Part shown: positions 47,801 to 58,141 of the stretch, in pieces
Position numbering within the stretch: position 1 is the first letter of the stretch
How the letters are laid out: the number at the start of each line of letters is the position of its first letter
Source of the DNA: Omphalotus guepiniiformis
Lineage: Eukaryota; Basidiomycota; Agaricomycetes; Agaricales; Omphalotaceae
Assembly (NCBI GenBank): GCA_028554645.1
Contig: JAQOOI010000064.1
Span: forward strand, 2,480,001-2,544,000
DNA: 64,000 nucleotides
Reading direction: 5' to 3'
Notes under the pieces: model-generated
Seen by the model: only the letters and a program-made list of their open reading frames with translations
The model's database searches: none
Told to the model about the DNA's origin: nothing
Position numbers and translations under genes: made by a program

Positions 47801-48955
47801 AGCGCCTCCGTTCAAAGAAGAAAGGTCGTTTGCAGCCTGGAGAATATCGTAATCAAGATGCTCCTCCCATCCGAGGGCATCAAGACCTTTGAAGAGGAAC
47901 TCCCATGCGGTCTGAAGATTATCGGGAGCAGGAGAGGTGAGGAAGATGTTTGCGTAGCCTGCTTGGACGGCAGCGGAGAGGGCAAGACCTATAGCGGAGG
48001 ATTTACCTCGACCTCGGGCAGCAAGAAGGGTCGTAGTTGTGTTGAGGGATGCGGAGAGTGACGAGGAAGAGGAAGAAGGGTCGGAGGCAGAGGTAACGAG
48101 AGAGTTGATGAAAGTTAATACAGCCCGAGCTTGGTCGGTTGTTTTTGTTAGGGCAACTAGAGGGCCCGCGGGTAGAACGCCGTCCAATGAAGATTTGAGC
48201 TCCTTGAGCTCGTTCTCTTCTTTACTTTTTGATGTACCGCTTGTTGCCTTCTCTGGTAATGGCTCGATGTCCTTTCCTTTTGAAATAGGAAGCACATTGA
48301 GCTCATCATCGAGGAACAAACAGTCCGGACATGCGGCGAGCGATAGTATGAATCTCTCGTTGAACCTTGGTTTCACGTCCCCGTGAGCCTCGGTCCTGTA
48401 TCTCGTATGGACGTCCATGCTCATCGTGTACAGCTGCCGTAAGCTGTTCATACTTTTGAGTAGCAGAACGACGAGTCCACCACCTTCGACGGTTTCAATG
48501 GTCCGGGCAAGGAGATTCGGTGTGAGTGCTTCAAAATCTTGCAAGACCAACATCCCATACGTGTGGCCGAGAATCTTGTGAGATTCTTTGTAGTATGTGT
48601 ATCGGATATCCGTAACAGTGACGAAGATCTCAAACGGATTCTGTTCATTGGGTTCACGAATACCGCGCTTGACATCCCGTTTGATTTTTGCTTCGCGCTT
48701 TTTACGGTGCCTGCAGTACAGCTATGAGTCGAACATCACACACAAAGATAAAACTCACGTAGTGAATCCCAAATCCTTTTTGTAGCACCACAACACAGAT
48801 GGACGTGCGCTCACTCTCGCTTGCGACAACAAAAAATGCAGGTTGACAATTTGGTCACGACCTTTGTCACCGACAAGCACGATGAATGACCGATGATTCT
48901 TCTGCACATTGTTGTTCACAAGTATTGGTATTCGAGGATCTAGTTGCTTGCGCAT
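44835..48955 (-). CDS. KRE33: RNA cytidine acetyltransferase (Kre33/NAT10), 1167 aa
   Basis: This nucleolar enzyme uses ATP and acetyl-CoA to make N4-acetylcytidine in 18S rRNA and tRNA, and it is needed for small-subunit biogenesis. Ten exons (48955-48759, 48710-47248, 47186-46723, 46647-46504, 46439-46297, 46235-46093, 46041-45895, 45842-45562, 45497-45190 and 45048-44835) total 3504 nt in phase. The N terminus is MRKQLDPRIPILVNNNVQKN. The P-loop is LLAARGRGKSSAIGLAL, with a helicase motif ELLIIDEAAAIPLP. The GNAT acetyl-CoA loop is VGGMGYGSRAIQCL. A tRNA-binding-type C-terminal region contains LTPFDLKRLESYGNNQLDYHVILDLLP. The tail is Lys/Arg-rich (GGKKPTRRGGKKVKR), a probable nucleolar signal. 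It is somewhat longer than yeast Kre33 because of Ser- and Gly-rich insertions. Confidence 0.95.
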
Positions 48956-49553
48956 CGTGCGCGGCAGGGAGGAAGAGAAAATTTGATGATCGGACTGCAA
49001 CTAATATATTCCCACGAGATATTGTAAACGCTCGCGCGCCTGGCGCGTCTAATTTATGTAGTTCAACAGTAGGTATAGATACTTTTACAAACGCCGTATA
49101 TCTGTTGAGTTACAGAGTTCTGCGAAGTATCCATTTTAAGGATCGTTTGGCCGTGGTATCCAGGAGGGGAAGAGAAAGAGAGGAAAATTAAGAAAGGGGT
49201 ATCGGGGAGTGTGCAGCACTAAGTTGAAGCACGTTCTGGCAAGAGCCCCTGAGAGTGAGGCATAAATTATTCGGTATCGATGTATGTATACCGCAAGAGG
49301 GCCAACAAACTGAAGGAGTGTGATGTAAGTGAAGACATCGCTAAAATAATGTTGCCCAGGGTTAAACGTTAAACGTCTAAACGCTAAGCTTCATATTGCG
49401 ATTTTGCACCATGAAGAAAAATGCAGACGAAACACCTATACAAACGAAACTCAGTTCATGTATTCATACAAGGAGTGGACACAGACCTTGCGAATCAATG
49501 CGAAAGAAAAGATAACATAATTGAAAAGCAGATAGACCAACCCACGCCTGGAA
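48956..49553. other. Promoter side of KRE33 and 3' flank of the 80-aa gene
   Basis: No gene is supported. The two genes lie in tandem on the minus strand. Confidence 0.45.
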
Positions 49554-49796
49554 TTACACCCAAACATTCTCATCGACGCTTTCAACCTCCTTTGTCAATC
49601 CTTTAATATGTTCGACCAATGAAGGTGAAATCTCCGCTGCATATCCATTGATGTCCGCAAACAGGATTTCAATATCGAAGCACAAGGTCTCTGACTTGGC
49701 CTTCTTTTGCGAAAGCCGTTTCACTTTCTTGATGTGCGCGTCGCGGTTGACACCGCCATGAAGCCGAATGGTGTAGGAGGCCACCGCGGAAGGCAT
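49554..49796 (-). CDS. Small uncharacterised protein, 80 aa
   Basis: A single coding exon starts MPSAVASYTIRLHGGVNRDAH with a clean ATG at 49796 and a TAA stop. A basic stretch (HIKKVKRLSQKKAK) is followed by an acidic-hydrophobic half ending ESVDENVWV. No signal peptide or membrane span. Just upstream, a GTAAGC...CCCAG interval (about 49822-49874) looks like a 5'-UTR intron, which supports a transcribed gene. I do not recognise the family. Confidence 0.55.
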   Translation of the reverse strand: MPSAVASYTIRLHGGVNRDAHIKKVKRLSQKKAKSETLCFDIEILFADINGYAAEISPSLVEHIKGLTKEVESVDENVWV

Positions 49797-51262
49797 CTTT
49801 GATTAAAAACACTGAGAATTCTGGGAGTGGTCAACATTAGTGAATCGTAAGACTTCGGGCAGCATAGGGCTTACATGATGGTGGTAGCAGTCTAACCGCT
49901 AGGGGGGGACCCGAAAAACAGGAGGTACGTCGTGAAAAGGAGCCCCGGCTCGATCGTATTACACGTGTCCCTTCTTCGAGTCTCAGTTCTTGCTTCGAAC
50001 CTATTAGACGTTCTTTGTGAAGTTTCGCATTCTAGGCTTGCAGTCTTCGCAGTTCTTGACATTTTGACGTTGCGTGCTTACCTTTTTTTTTACTGCCAGT
50101 ATTTAAGAATGAAAGATGTTTTGTAAGTCTTCCTTTTGCGCCCTTCACTCTCGTCACATAAGGTTCACGTCCCTTCCCATCAGGACACCTTTACGAACGC
50201 TCGAGTAAAGTACCGGGTCAGAGGTGCGCCGTTTTCGAAGGTGCGGACTTGCAGAGCCTTGATTCCTGCTGTTGTAGGAGTCGCGACAGATTTGTTGTTT
50301 CATCCAAGTGAGTACCCTCGGTATCGAGGTTGAGCGTTGCAATGTTGAACACTGAGATGAAAGTCAGTTCGCGAAAAATAAAAGGAAAGGAAAGTGGCGC
50401 GCAATTTCGTTACATACTATTACGTGGACAAGTTCACGCCCAGCCCTTCTGAGAGATTTCTGAGGCCCAGACCTCTAAGTACCGCCAAAAATGTAAAATT
50501 CTTATAACTCTTTGTCGTCCCGGTCTATCGCCGTAGTCGCCCTGTCTTCGAACTCGCGCTTCCGTACCATCTGGACGCCTTCGCTGGCATTGAAAAATCT
50601 CCACATCAAGGAAGATCAAGGAGCGCTCACGTTCGTGTCCTAGGCTATAGTTGATTTTTCGGAAGGTGGGTGCAGATCGCTTTTGAATGGATTCGGCTGA
50701 CTCTGATAGTATGCAGATTATCATTGTGTCTTCATAATGAAAGTATGTAACTGGAATTTAGTTCCGGTGCCGCATGCTGCGTGCTTGTATCCTGAAAGAG
50801 AATTCAAGGGCTCACAAAGCGTCCTGAAGAGTCCTCGGGATGTACGCAAAATCAAAAGTTGCTACATCTATTGGCGTCGACATTCGTTGCTTGAAGTGCG
50901 ATCTTGAGAAATCCACCCAAGGCTTGCGCATATAATGAACTCGTCGTAAGGCAGTATGTTGAACGTACAGTCGTAGTGGAAGCTCCAAGTTGAACGGCCG
51001 TGCAATCGGGCGTCGGGTTGTGCCGGCCCGGAAGTGCGTATACGAAATTCGAAGGTCGTGACCCGTATCCTGGGCTCGGGCTCAGAGCCAGTACTGAGTA
51101 ATTCTCCACTTGATCTCTCAAATCGACCTTCGTCTACTTCAAGTGAACACCTACGAGGTAAGTAAGCTCTGAAAAGCCTTCCTCAAAAATTGAATTGAAT
51201 TCATATCAATTCCTCATCACTTAGGGGACCCGAAAGAAATCGGTTTCTACTTGGTCAAACCC
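49797..51262. other. Intergenic, 1.5 kb
   Basis: Contains short frames with plausible splice sites (for example a GTAAGT at about 50122 and an AAG acceptor at about 50161), but none gives a convincing product. Position 51159 onward, with a GTAAGT near 51160, may be a 5'-UTR intron of the F-box gene. Confidence 0.4.
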
Positions 51263-52975
51263 ATGGGTCCAGACAAGGATTCAGATCATAACCGTCCTCC
51301 TCCACACTGCCAACATCCATGTACAAAAATCTATTCCAAACCATTCCCTTTTGCACCGCTCGAGCGCCTCCGCACTAGAGATGTACCCGGTGAAGTCGAG
51401 GCTCGCGATATAGTCCGGATGCTACCAGATGCTCGACAACACCTAGAGAATCTACAAGCGCTCACTCGGGACCTTGAAACATACGTCGAAGGGTACGAAT
51501 GCTTGATATCCCCAATGCGCAAGCTCCCCCCTGAGGTCCTAGAAGCTGTTTTCTCGTTCTGTTGCGAGCCCGAGGAATTGGGTTGTATAGAGAACGAGGC
51601 GCGGAACTTGTACTCGTCAACATCTTCTATGATACGCCAGATCATGCAGTCTCTTGATGCACTCAGTCTGAGTCAGGTTTGCCACCTTTGGCGGGAGATT
51701 GCTCTTAAGATGCCGAATCTTTGGACGGATATATCCGTTTTTATCAGGGACAATGATATGTATACGGAGGAGGACCTCGAATTGTGTCAAAGCATCGTCG
51801 AAATTTATCTGTCAAGGTCGAAGGACTGTCCGCTGTCCGTTCGGTTGTGGTTTCCTCTTGGTACAGATATCGGGTCCACGGACCCAATCGAGGCATATCA
51901 TTCCCGATACCAAAAGCATAGAGATATAGTCTCTATCTTGGTTCAACACACGGATCGATGGCACCAGCTCTATCTAGGGATGTGCTTGTTCAATATCAAC
52001 ACGCTAACAAGAGAAAGACCGTTTTCCAAGCTTGAAACATTAGCTCTTCAATGTCATGATGGAATTGACTACGTGGGTCCACAAGGTCGTAGCTGGAACG
52101 AAGATATAGAGTTCCCGTTTACGAAAGATGTCCCAAAGCTTCAGACGCTGTTGATCAGTGGTCGACCTATTCCTGACGAGTGTCTGCAGCCCTTGCCACG
52201 CGTGTCTCGCTTGGAAATTTTCGAGTACCCACCTGAAGAACTGATTCCGATCCTTGCATGGGCTCCTGAAGACTGTGATATCGAAGTCAGGAATATCAGA
52301 CATGAAGCCATTATGGACCCCGCTGCTACTCGCGTCAACTGCAACGCTCGTTCCCTAACATTGCACTCCCAACTCCCTGCCACCTTCCGCGACATTTTTG
52401 AAAGCCTGGATCTTGCGAGAATCAAGGAATTGCGCCTCGACGCATCCCTCTGGTTCGAGACATTTCCTTTCATGGAGTTTCAGGACTTGATACGTCGGAT
52501 GCCAAGAAGAGAAAATCTCGAAACATTAGAGCTCCTTGAGATGCATCTCGGAGCTGAAGAGCTTGCAAGCGTGCTAGTCAAACTACCCAATCTAACAACA
52601 CTGACACTGTCAGAAACACTTCCGGAAGAGGAGTATGTCCGCAAATTCACGAAGGACTTGCTGTTTCTTCTACATCCTCAGACTCGAGACGAGAATTTCA
52701 AAGGAGAACCAATGGTTCCTAAGCTGAAGCATCTCACATTCGCTTTCAACTCGGAGTCCGAGCTTGACGCAGAGGGAATGTTGAAGTTGGTTGAATCGCG
52801 TTGCACGTCTTTTCACTCTCGACACGGACAAGTGTATACTTGCCTTGCCTCCTTTCGACTGCAGCTGCGTGCGGCCAAACCACTTTCGCTTGACTGGGTT
52901 CAGCGTATGTGTAGTCTTGGCGATAAGTCTGACGGTAGATTAGCTATTCTTATAGAGTATCGCATGAATATATGA
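51263..52975 (+). CDS. F-box protein with leucine-rich C-terminal region, 570 aa
   Basis: Single exon. The F-box core reads LPPEVLEAVFSFC, followed by LSQVCHLWREIALKMPNLW, at about residues 91-155. It is preceded by a short predicted coiled segment (ARQHLENLQALTRDLETYVEGYE). This is the usual plan of the very large agaricomycete F-box family. The remainder has irregular leucine-rich strands (LQTLLISGRPIPDECL; LETLELLEMHLGAEELASVLVKLPNLTTLTL). Such proteins are presumed substrate receptors of SCF ubiquitin ligases; the target is unknown. The open frame begins a few codons upstream at a TTG, so ATG at 51263 (MGPDKDSDHN) is taken as start. Confidence 0.85.
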   Translation: MGPDKDSDHNRPPPHCQHPCTKIYSKPFPFAPLERLRTRDVPGEVEARDIVRMLPDARQHLENLQALTRDLETYVEGYECLISPMRKLPPEVLEAVFSFCCEPEELGCIENEARNLYSSTSSMIRQIMQSLDALSLSQVCHLWREIALKMPNLWTDISVFIRDNDMYTEEDLELCQSIVEIYLSRSKDCPLSVRLWFPLGTDIGSTDPIEAYHSRYQKHRDIVSILVQHTDRWHQLYLGMCLFNINTLTRERPFSKLETLALQCHDGIDYVGPQGRSWNEDIEFPFTKDVPKLQTLLISGRPIPDECLQPLPRVSRLEIFEYPPEELIPILAWAPEDCDIEVRNIRHEAIMDPAATRVNCNARSLTLHSQLPATFRDIFESLDLARIKELRLDASLWFETFPFMEFQDLIRRMPRRENLETLELLEMHLGAEELASVLVKLPNLTTLTLSETLPEEEYVRKFTKDLLFLLHPQTRDENFKGEPMVPKLKHLTFAFNSESELDAEGMLKLVESRCTSFHSRHGQVYTCLASFRLQLRAAKPLSLDWVQRMCSLGDKSDGRLAILIEYRMNI

Positions 52976-53325
52976 TTACCACTGTGATTAGTATTTGTAG
53001 TATTGTTCTAAATTCCTTAGACTTGGAAGATTGAACACTGGAGATGCAAGCCTTCGTAGCCAGCTAAGACGATCCCAGCCTAATGTTGGAGGACCCACTA
53101 GATTGCGTCAAACGAATACATTGTAAAGAATCATTGTATGTGGTACTTGAAAGAAAACAGAGATACTACGGATATATGCGCGCTGGATGATGTACAGCAA
53201 CTGAGATATTTCTACATATATACCAGTAATCTTCAGAGGAATCAGTCGTGACGATGAAACAATCGTAAGGCATATCAACATATGGAAGTAAAGGTGTAAG
53301 GTAGAAGGTGACCGAAAGCCCAAAT
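52976..53325. other. Convergent intergenic region, F-box / coiled-coil genes
   Basis: The two genes end toward each other across 350 bp. No coding sequence or clear terminator structure is seen. Confidence 0.5.
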
Positions 53326-54474
53326 TCAACCGACCTTGGACGATCTAGTCGCTTCCGCAATCGCGTTCACCGCCTGCGAGACTATCATTCCAGCCTTCAT
53401 AACCTTTTCTCGCTCCGGCAAGGTCACGCTGGTGTAAATATTTCTTGCTGCCCAGCGGTTCGGGTGGTATAGTCTCCTTGTACTCTCCACCAGCTCTTTA
53501 TATCCAGTCTCGCTCAAACTCTGCTTGACCACTTCGAAAAAATGGTCCACTGTAGCCCAGGTGATCTTATCGGACGTGATCTCCGAAGAGGGAAGCAGTG
53601 CAGGCCATGGAATAGAACGGAAAGACAAAGATGGCGAAGCAGAAGCTGAAAAGGACATCTTGTTGAACGCATCGCAAGCCTTGCAAAAGTCCGCGATTAT
53701 GCCAGCATATCGCGGCGAAGCCTTTGCCCTCTCGTTCTCAGCGGCCTTCTTCTGCCTGTCATATTCTTTCTGCCATCTCTGCCTCTCGCCCTGTTTTCTC
53801 TTTCGCTCGCGCTCCTCCTCTTTCTGTCTCTGCTTCTCCTGCTCTTGGCGCAGACGTTCTGCTGCAGCCTCGGCCTGCTTCCTCTTCCGTTCTGCATCTT
53901 CAGCCTCTTTCTTCCTCGTTTCCTCTCGCTCGCGGTAGTATCGCTCTCGGGCTGCCTGGGCTGCCTCTGTTCGCTTCCTAGCTTGCTCCTGCGCGTCCTC
54001 TCTCTGCTTCCGCTGCTGCTCTGACCATTGCGAGCGCATCCAACAATACTCCATCAATTTTTCCTTCAGCTGAGCGCTCGTTGTCGTCAGCTCAAGTCCA
54101 CGGACAGGAAGATCGTAGTACGTCTTCACTTGTTGATGAAAGATGGTGGGTGGCGACTGATCGCGATGCGAGTGGCAAAACGTGCATCCTGAAATCTTGC
54201 GGTTGCATAACCGTCTGGTAGACTCTGCGATACCGCAACACCGACCATTCTTGGCATGATCTATGCGTTCCTGCAAAGACGGGCAGAATTGACCCAGCCA
54301 ATAACTCTGTCCTTTATGTTGATAACAGCAACCACCATACCCGAAAGCCGGACGGCGGCATTCCTGTCCGTCGTTGTCAAACCCTGAGCAAAGTTGGGTT
54401 CTGGGTGAAGAAGACGTGTGGTTCGTTTGCGCGAAGACGTTGGGTCTTCCTCTGTAGTAGGCTGGGTGTGACAT
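53326..54474 (-). CDS. Cys-rich, long coiled-coil protein with J-domain-like C terminus, 382 aa
   Basis: Single exon from ATG at 54474. The N-terminal 110 residues contain repeated Cys/His motifs (CSGFDNDGQECRRPAFGYGGCCYQH; CCGIAESTRRLCNRKISGCTFCHSH) that look like two related zinc-binding units. A 120-residue highly charged coiled coil (RKQREDAQEQARKRTEAAQA and onward) follows. The C terminus (YKELVESTRRLYHPNRWAAR, then VSQAVNAIAE) resembles a C-terminal region I recall from many agaricomycete coiled-coil proteins, loosely similar to the last helices of a J domain, but no HPD motif is present. Function is unknown. Confidence 0.75.
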   Translation of the reverse strand: MSHPAYYRGRPNVFAQTNHTSSSPRTQLCSGFDNDGQECRRPAFGYGGCCYQHKGQSYWLGQFCPSLQERIDHAKNGRCCGIAESTRRLCNRKISGCTFCHSHRDQSPPTIFHQQVKTYYDLPVRGLELTTTSAQLKEKLMEYCWMRSQWSEQQRKQREDAQEQARKRTEAAQAARERYYREREETRKKEAEDAERKRKQAEAAAERLRQEQEKQRQKEEERERKRKQGERQRWQKEYDRQKKAAENERAKASPRYAGIIADFCKACDAFNKMSFSASASPSLSFRSIPWPALLPSSEITSDKITWATVDHFFEVVKQSLSETGYKELVESTRRLYHPNRWAARNIYTSVTLPEREKVMKAGMIVSQAVNAIAEATRSSKVG

Positions 54475-55313
54475 GGGTGAGATTAATCAGGAGGAGACAG
54501 GCACGAAACGCGTAAGATGTTGAGGAAATGGCCCGCAGAGGAGAAATACGTGTGAATGAAAATGTAGGCGCACTGTTTTCCCCTGCGAGTGTACCAGACA
54601 CTGGTGGTGGTGGAGTAAGAGTAGTGGTCAAGTTCAAGAAGCAGAGATTTGCTGATAAGGTGGGACTGTTCTTTTACTATTGCAGCCCATTGTTTGGACC
54701 CTTTGATTGTTTGCTTTATGATGAAAGAGCCCACTTCGGAAGTGACGCGAAAACGCGAAAGTCTTGAAGGTTCTGGACGGAACGACTTCACCCATGGGAC
54801 CAATTACCGGTAGCCTTCTCCGATAGCAATAAGTACTCTCTGGGAGCTGGGATGCAGAGAAGCGTCGATGAAAGACGATAAGAATTCCGTGTGAACGTCT
54901 AAATGCGTGTGCAGAAAACGAGGGTCCAGAGAGGAGCAACAGAAAAGGAACAAAGACCCTTGAATCAGTGTCACAGACACGAGAGGTCACACCACGGTGC
55001 GTCTGTGACTGACCGCGATGAACCATGGTTGAATTCACTTTGAGAATCCCCTCCCGGAGGGACGAGCAACTCAAAACCGAAAATTGCACGTCTGAATCGC
55101 ATTGCATTCTTCCATCCCGGCCATGATGCCTCGCCCTAGATAGTCTGGAAGATGATGAGCTGTGGTTCGATAGAATCGCACCAGCGAGATCACGGGTGAC
55201 TGTATTGAGAATGGTGAGAAGATAAACAGAAAAGATAGACAGAAAAGATGGCAGAAGTCAAGCTGAAGTGGAAGTGAAGGCGAAAAGACAAAGGGCGCGG
55301 TCACCTGACTCAG
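54475..55313. other. Intergenic, promoter side of the coiled-coil gene
   Basis: No coding sequence is supported. Confidence 0.45.
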
Positions 55314-55772
55314 TCAGTCTGGTCTGGCAGTGACAGCCCCTGGACTACGACCACGACTTTGCAACGACTTTGCAACGATCTTGACTCGTTTCGCGCTGAG
55401 TTTGCAGCGGATGGAATATCGATTATCTTCAGGAAATTGAACTTCAAATGCTAGAAGTCCAAGCTCCGAGACGCCTGCCATGCCATGGATATTACACTCC
55501 CTTGCTGAATTTGAGTTGTTTGGGTTGCAGATCCAGCCGTACTTCCATTGAAGCGCTCCAGTAACCGGGCAGCCTGCTATGCTGGGATCTAAAGCCAACG
55601 TTGGCCAGTTCATGGTGAGCAACCTTTCGATCATTGCTATAACCGATTTTAAAGCCACATCGGTCTGTGTTAAGGAATTAGGCCATATCTGAGGCTTGAG
55701 CTCATCAAAGAGCGAACGTACGCACATCAATTCATTGTAATGCTCGGAGTCACTTTCGTTTGCGCTGAACAT
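55314..55772 (-). CDS. Possible uncharacterised protein, 152 aa or longer
   Basis: An open frame from ATG at 55772 (MFSANESDSEHYNELMCVRS) ends AVTARPD. The frame stays open upstream to an acceptor-like TTAG near 55812 (adding QIQHKEASIAA), so the true start may lie in an earlier exon. No signal peptide, span or family motif is visible. Codon pattern is moderately gene-like, but nothing else confirms it. Confidence 0.35.
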   Translation of the reverse strand: MFSANESDSEHYNELMCVRSLFDELKPQIWPNSLTQTDVALKSVIAMIERLLTMNWPTLALDPSIAGCPVTGALQWKYGWICNPNNSNSARECNIHGMAGVSELGLLAFEVQFPEDNRYSIRCKLSAKRVKIVAKSLQSRGRSPGAVTARPD

Positions 55773-56407
55773 TGCGGCGATCGAGGCTTCTTTGTGCTGA
55801 ATCTGCTAAGTATGTGGCTAGTTTGGTATTTTCGTGGCACTGGCGGTAAATCGCAGCGGCTTCAGGAGATAGCCTTGCAATGGCAAGTGACTCATTCACC
55901 CTCAGGGTGTTATGAACCAAGCAGCTTTTCGCTCCACTTCGAAGACCACCAATTACATTCACGATCTGCAGCCGACGCTCGATTAAGGGATGGAGTGGCG
56001 AATGTGTCCGTCGTTTGCTCGGAAACGCGGGTGCTACAAAATTCCGGAGCGATTTCCCGCTGAATTTTCATACAGGTTATCTCTACCGCCGCGTAAGGTC
56101 CTCTCGAACGACTCCGAGTCTCCGACGGCTTTGGATGATGATGAGACCAGATGATATGAGCATTTCATGGCGGAGGAGTTCCACTAGCAGGACTCAAATA
56201 TTCACCATCAGCTAGCTTTTACATGTTTGCAAGCCGGCGAATATCCAGAGGCTCCTATACAGGTATGTCGGATCGGGTAATGATCTCACTGCAAGACACG
56301 GAATACCTCGCCAAATTATCACACCTTCACAGACGGTTATGCCACCTCAATCGTCACATCGTCTTTCCCAAAGGGACAGGACGGGCTCAAATCCCCTACT
56401 CCGTGAG

Positions 56408-56414
56408 CTATAAG
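56408..56414 (+). promoter_or_regulatory. TATA-like box of the Kre9/KNH-type gene
   Basis: CTATAAG, about 90 bp upstream of the start codon at 56504. A pyrimidine-rich leader follows it. Confidence 0.5.
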
Positions 56415-56503
56415 ACCTCTCCTTCAAAGACCTGGAACAGCATCCTGACCATCCTCTACACACTCCTTCTCTCTTACTTCTAATCTTCACTATCGTTATC
56501 ACA

Positions 56504-57058
56504 ATGCAAATCAAAGCCTTTGCTTCTGTCCTCGCCGCTACTATTGCTGTCGTTTCTGCTGCTCCTCATGCTATTTGGAGCCCGAGGATCACCTCTCCTG
56601 TGACGGGCACCATCTGGCAAGTCGGTCATAAGGCCAATGTCACTTGGTATAACTTCCTGACCTTGCTGGGATGTACATCCGCTAATCCTTGCCTATGTGC
56701 AGGGACACTTCCAACCCACCTGCTGGCGCATCCGGAAACATGGGCCAGTTGCAGTTGAACTCAAACCGTACCAGCACTAGTACGTGACCACTGTAGTTTG
56801 TTTCGAGTCTATGACCACAGGTTTAACCTTCTTGTCTATTTTGTAGTGCGCACCCTTGCTACGGGCTTCCCGCTCGCTGCTGGCTTCGTTGAGGTCACTG
56901 TGCCTTCGGACATCGTTCCCCACCATGACTACACTGTCACTCGTAAGTGTTTTTACCTTTGAAACTCGGATGCATTCTGATTGGAGGTTTGAAAAGTGTT
57001 CGGTGATTCAGGCAACGTTAGCCCCTACTTTATCATCACTGGCAATGGAAACCAATGA
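56504..57058 (+). CDS. Small secreted Kre9/KNH-type (Ig-like) protein, 125 aa
   Basis: Exons 56504-56646, 56703-56779, 56847-56942 and 56997-57058 give 378 nt in phase. Signal peptide MQIKAFASVLAATIAVVSA. The mature part starts with the signature of the Kre9/KNH family, ITSPVTGTIWQVGHKANVTWDT. It continues TLATGFPLAAGFVEVTVPSD and ends DYTVTLFGDSGNVSPYFIITGN. The family forms an Ig-like fold in secreted or GPI-anchored wall proteins. This one stops right after the domain, with no Ser/Thr stalk and no GPI tail, so it should be freely secreted. Binding partner unknown. Confidence 0.85.
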
Positions 57059-58141
57059 TTTGGAGATTGTTAAATAATTGAGGGGATACGGGTTCGTGTC
57101 CGGGATAATCTCGCGTATTATGTAGATACACCGAGATTTCACGCTTTATACTTTACATTCGAGTAGTATGTTGTCGAATCGACAACTTGCTAATAATCAT
57201 ACTTGACATTGTTGATAAAAAAGATACATCAGGACAAGTCGATCTGAGCAGCAACCTATGGTGGGGAGATATACCAGATTCATTCATTAATAAGAACAGT
57301 CACTTGATCTCAACATTCGGACGAAGATGCTCTATCTAATAAGTATCTGTCCCGGGGAGGAGACAAATGCATGTTTCTCCACTGGCACCCATAAGGTAGC
57401 GGCCCAGGTTTCCATGATCAATCTTCACCCCAAGGTCACTACCGCGAGTGAGTCGAGTCTACATGCTACTATTTTACTAGCCAAAGCACTCGACAGACAA
57501 ATCACCTCATGGGATTCGCGATGAGAAATAGTACAAACGCTGTCTCATTCTAAGTACAGAGATGTCAATAAGGTAAATGACACAGTAGAGACGACAAGAA
57601 GAACGAGCACTATGTATAATAGGTGCCGAATATATATCATGATCAGAAGGGTACAACAAACCGTAGTATATATCTTATTTGGTTAAGTAAAGTTTGAATA
57701 GGCATGTACGTATGGAGTTAGAGCTTTTGAAGACACAGTACAGTATGCATGGATTGAGACTGGAGACAGACAGACTGCACCAACAGGATTAAACATGTTA
57801 CACAACACGCTTGAACTTGAATAATGTTAGGAATAGATAAATGCCCGAGCTCTCAAAGACTCTCATAGGCTCTCGATTGTTTTATCCTTTGCTTCCCTAT
57901 CCAGAGGTGTAATCCTTGCCCTGAGCATAGCTTGAGGCCTAGTCGCCGACATAGTTTGAAGAACGTTCGAACATGAGTATCCAGTAACCCTGCAGGAGAA
58001 GAAACCAAACACATTAGCGCCATTCGAGCCCAATTTAGACTAGCTACCATGCAAGGGCACTTGCCCTTGAAACCGATTCGAGAACACGCACCTTAATTAT
58101 AGGCCCTGCTAGCTGCCGATGAGGAGTATCTATACGCTACA
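57059..58141. other. Convergent intergenic region
   Basis: No gene is supported. It lies between the 3' ends of the Kre9-type gene and the kinase gene and is AT-rich from about 57540 to 57720. Confidence 0.45.

Noticed and set aside
55740..56483. Plus-strand frames at 55740-56063 and 56223-56483 as genes
   Set aside because: No motif, start context or splice support. The second overlaps the promoter and TATA box of the Kre9/KNH-type gene.
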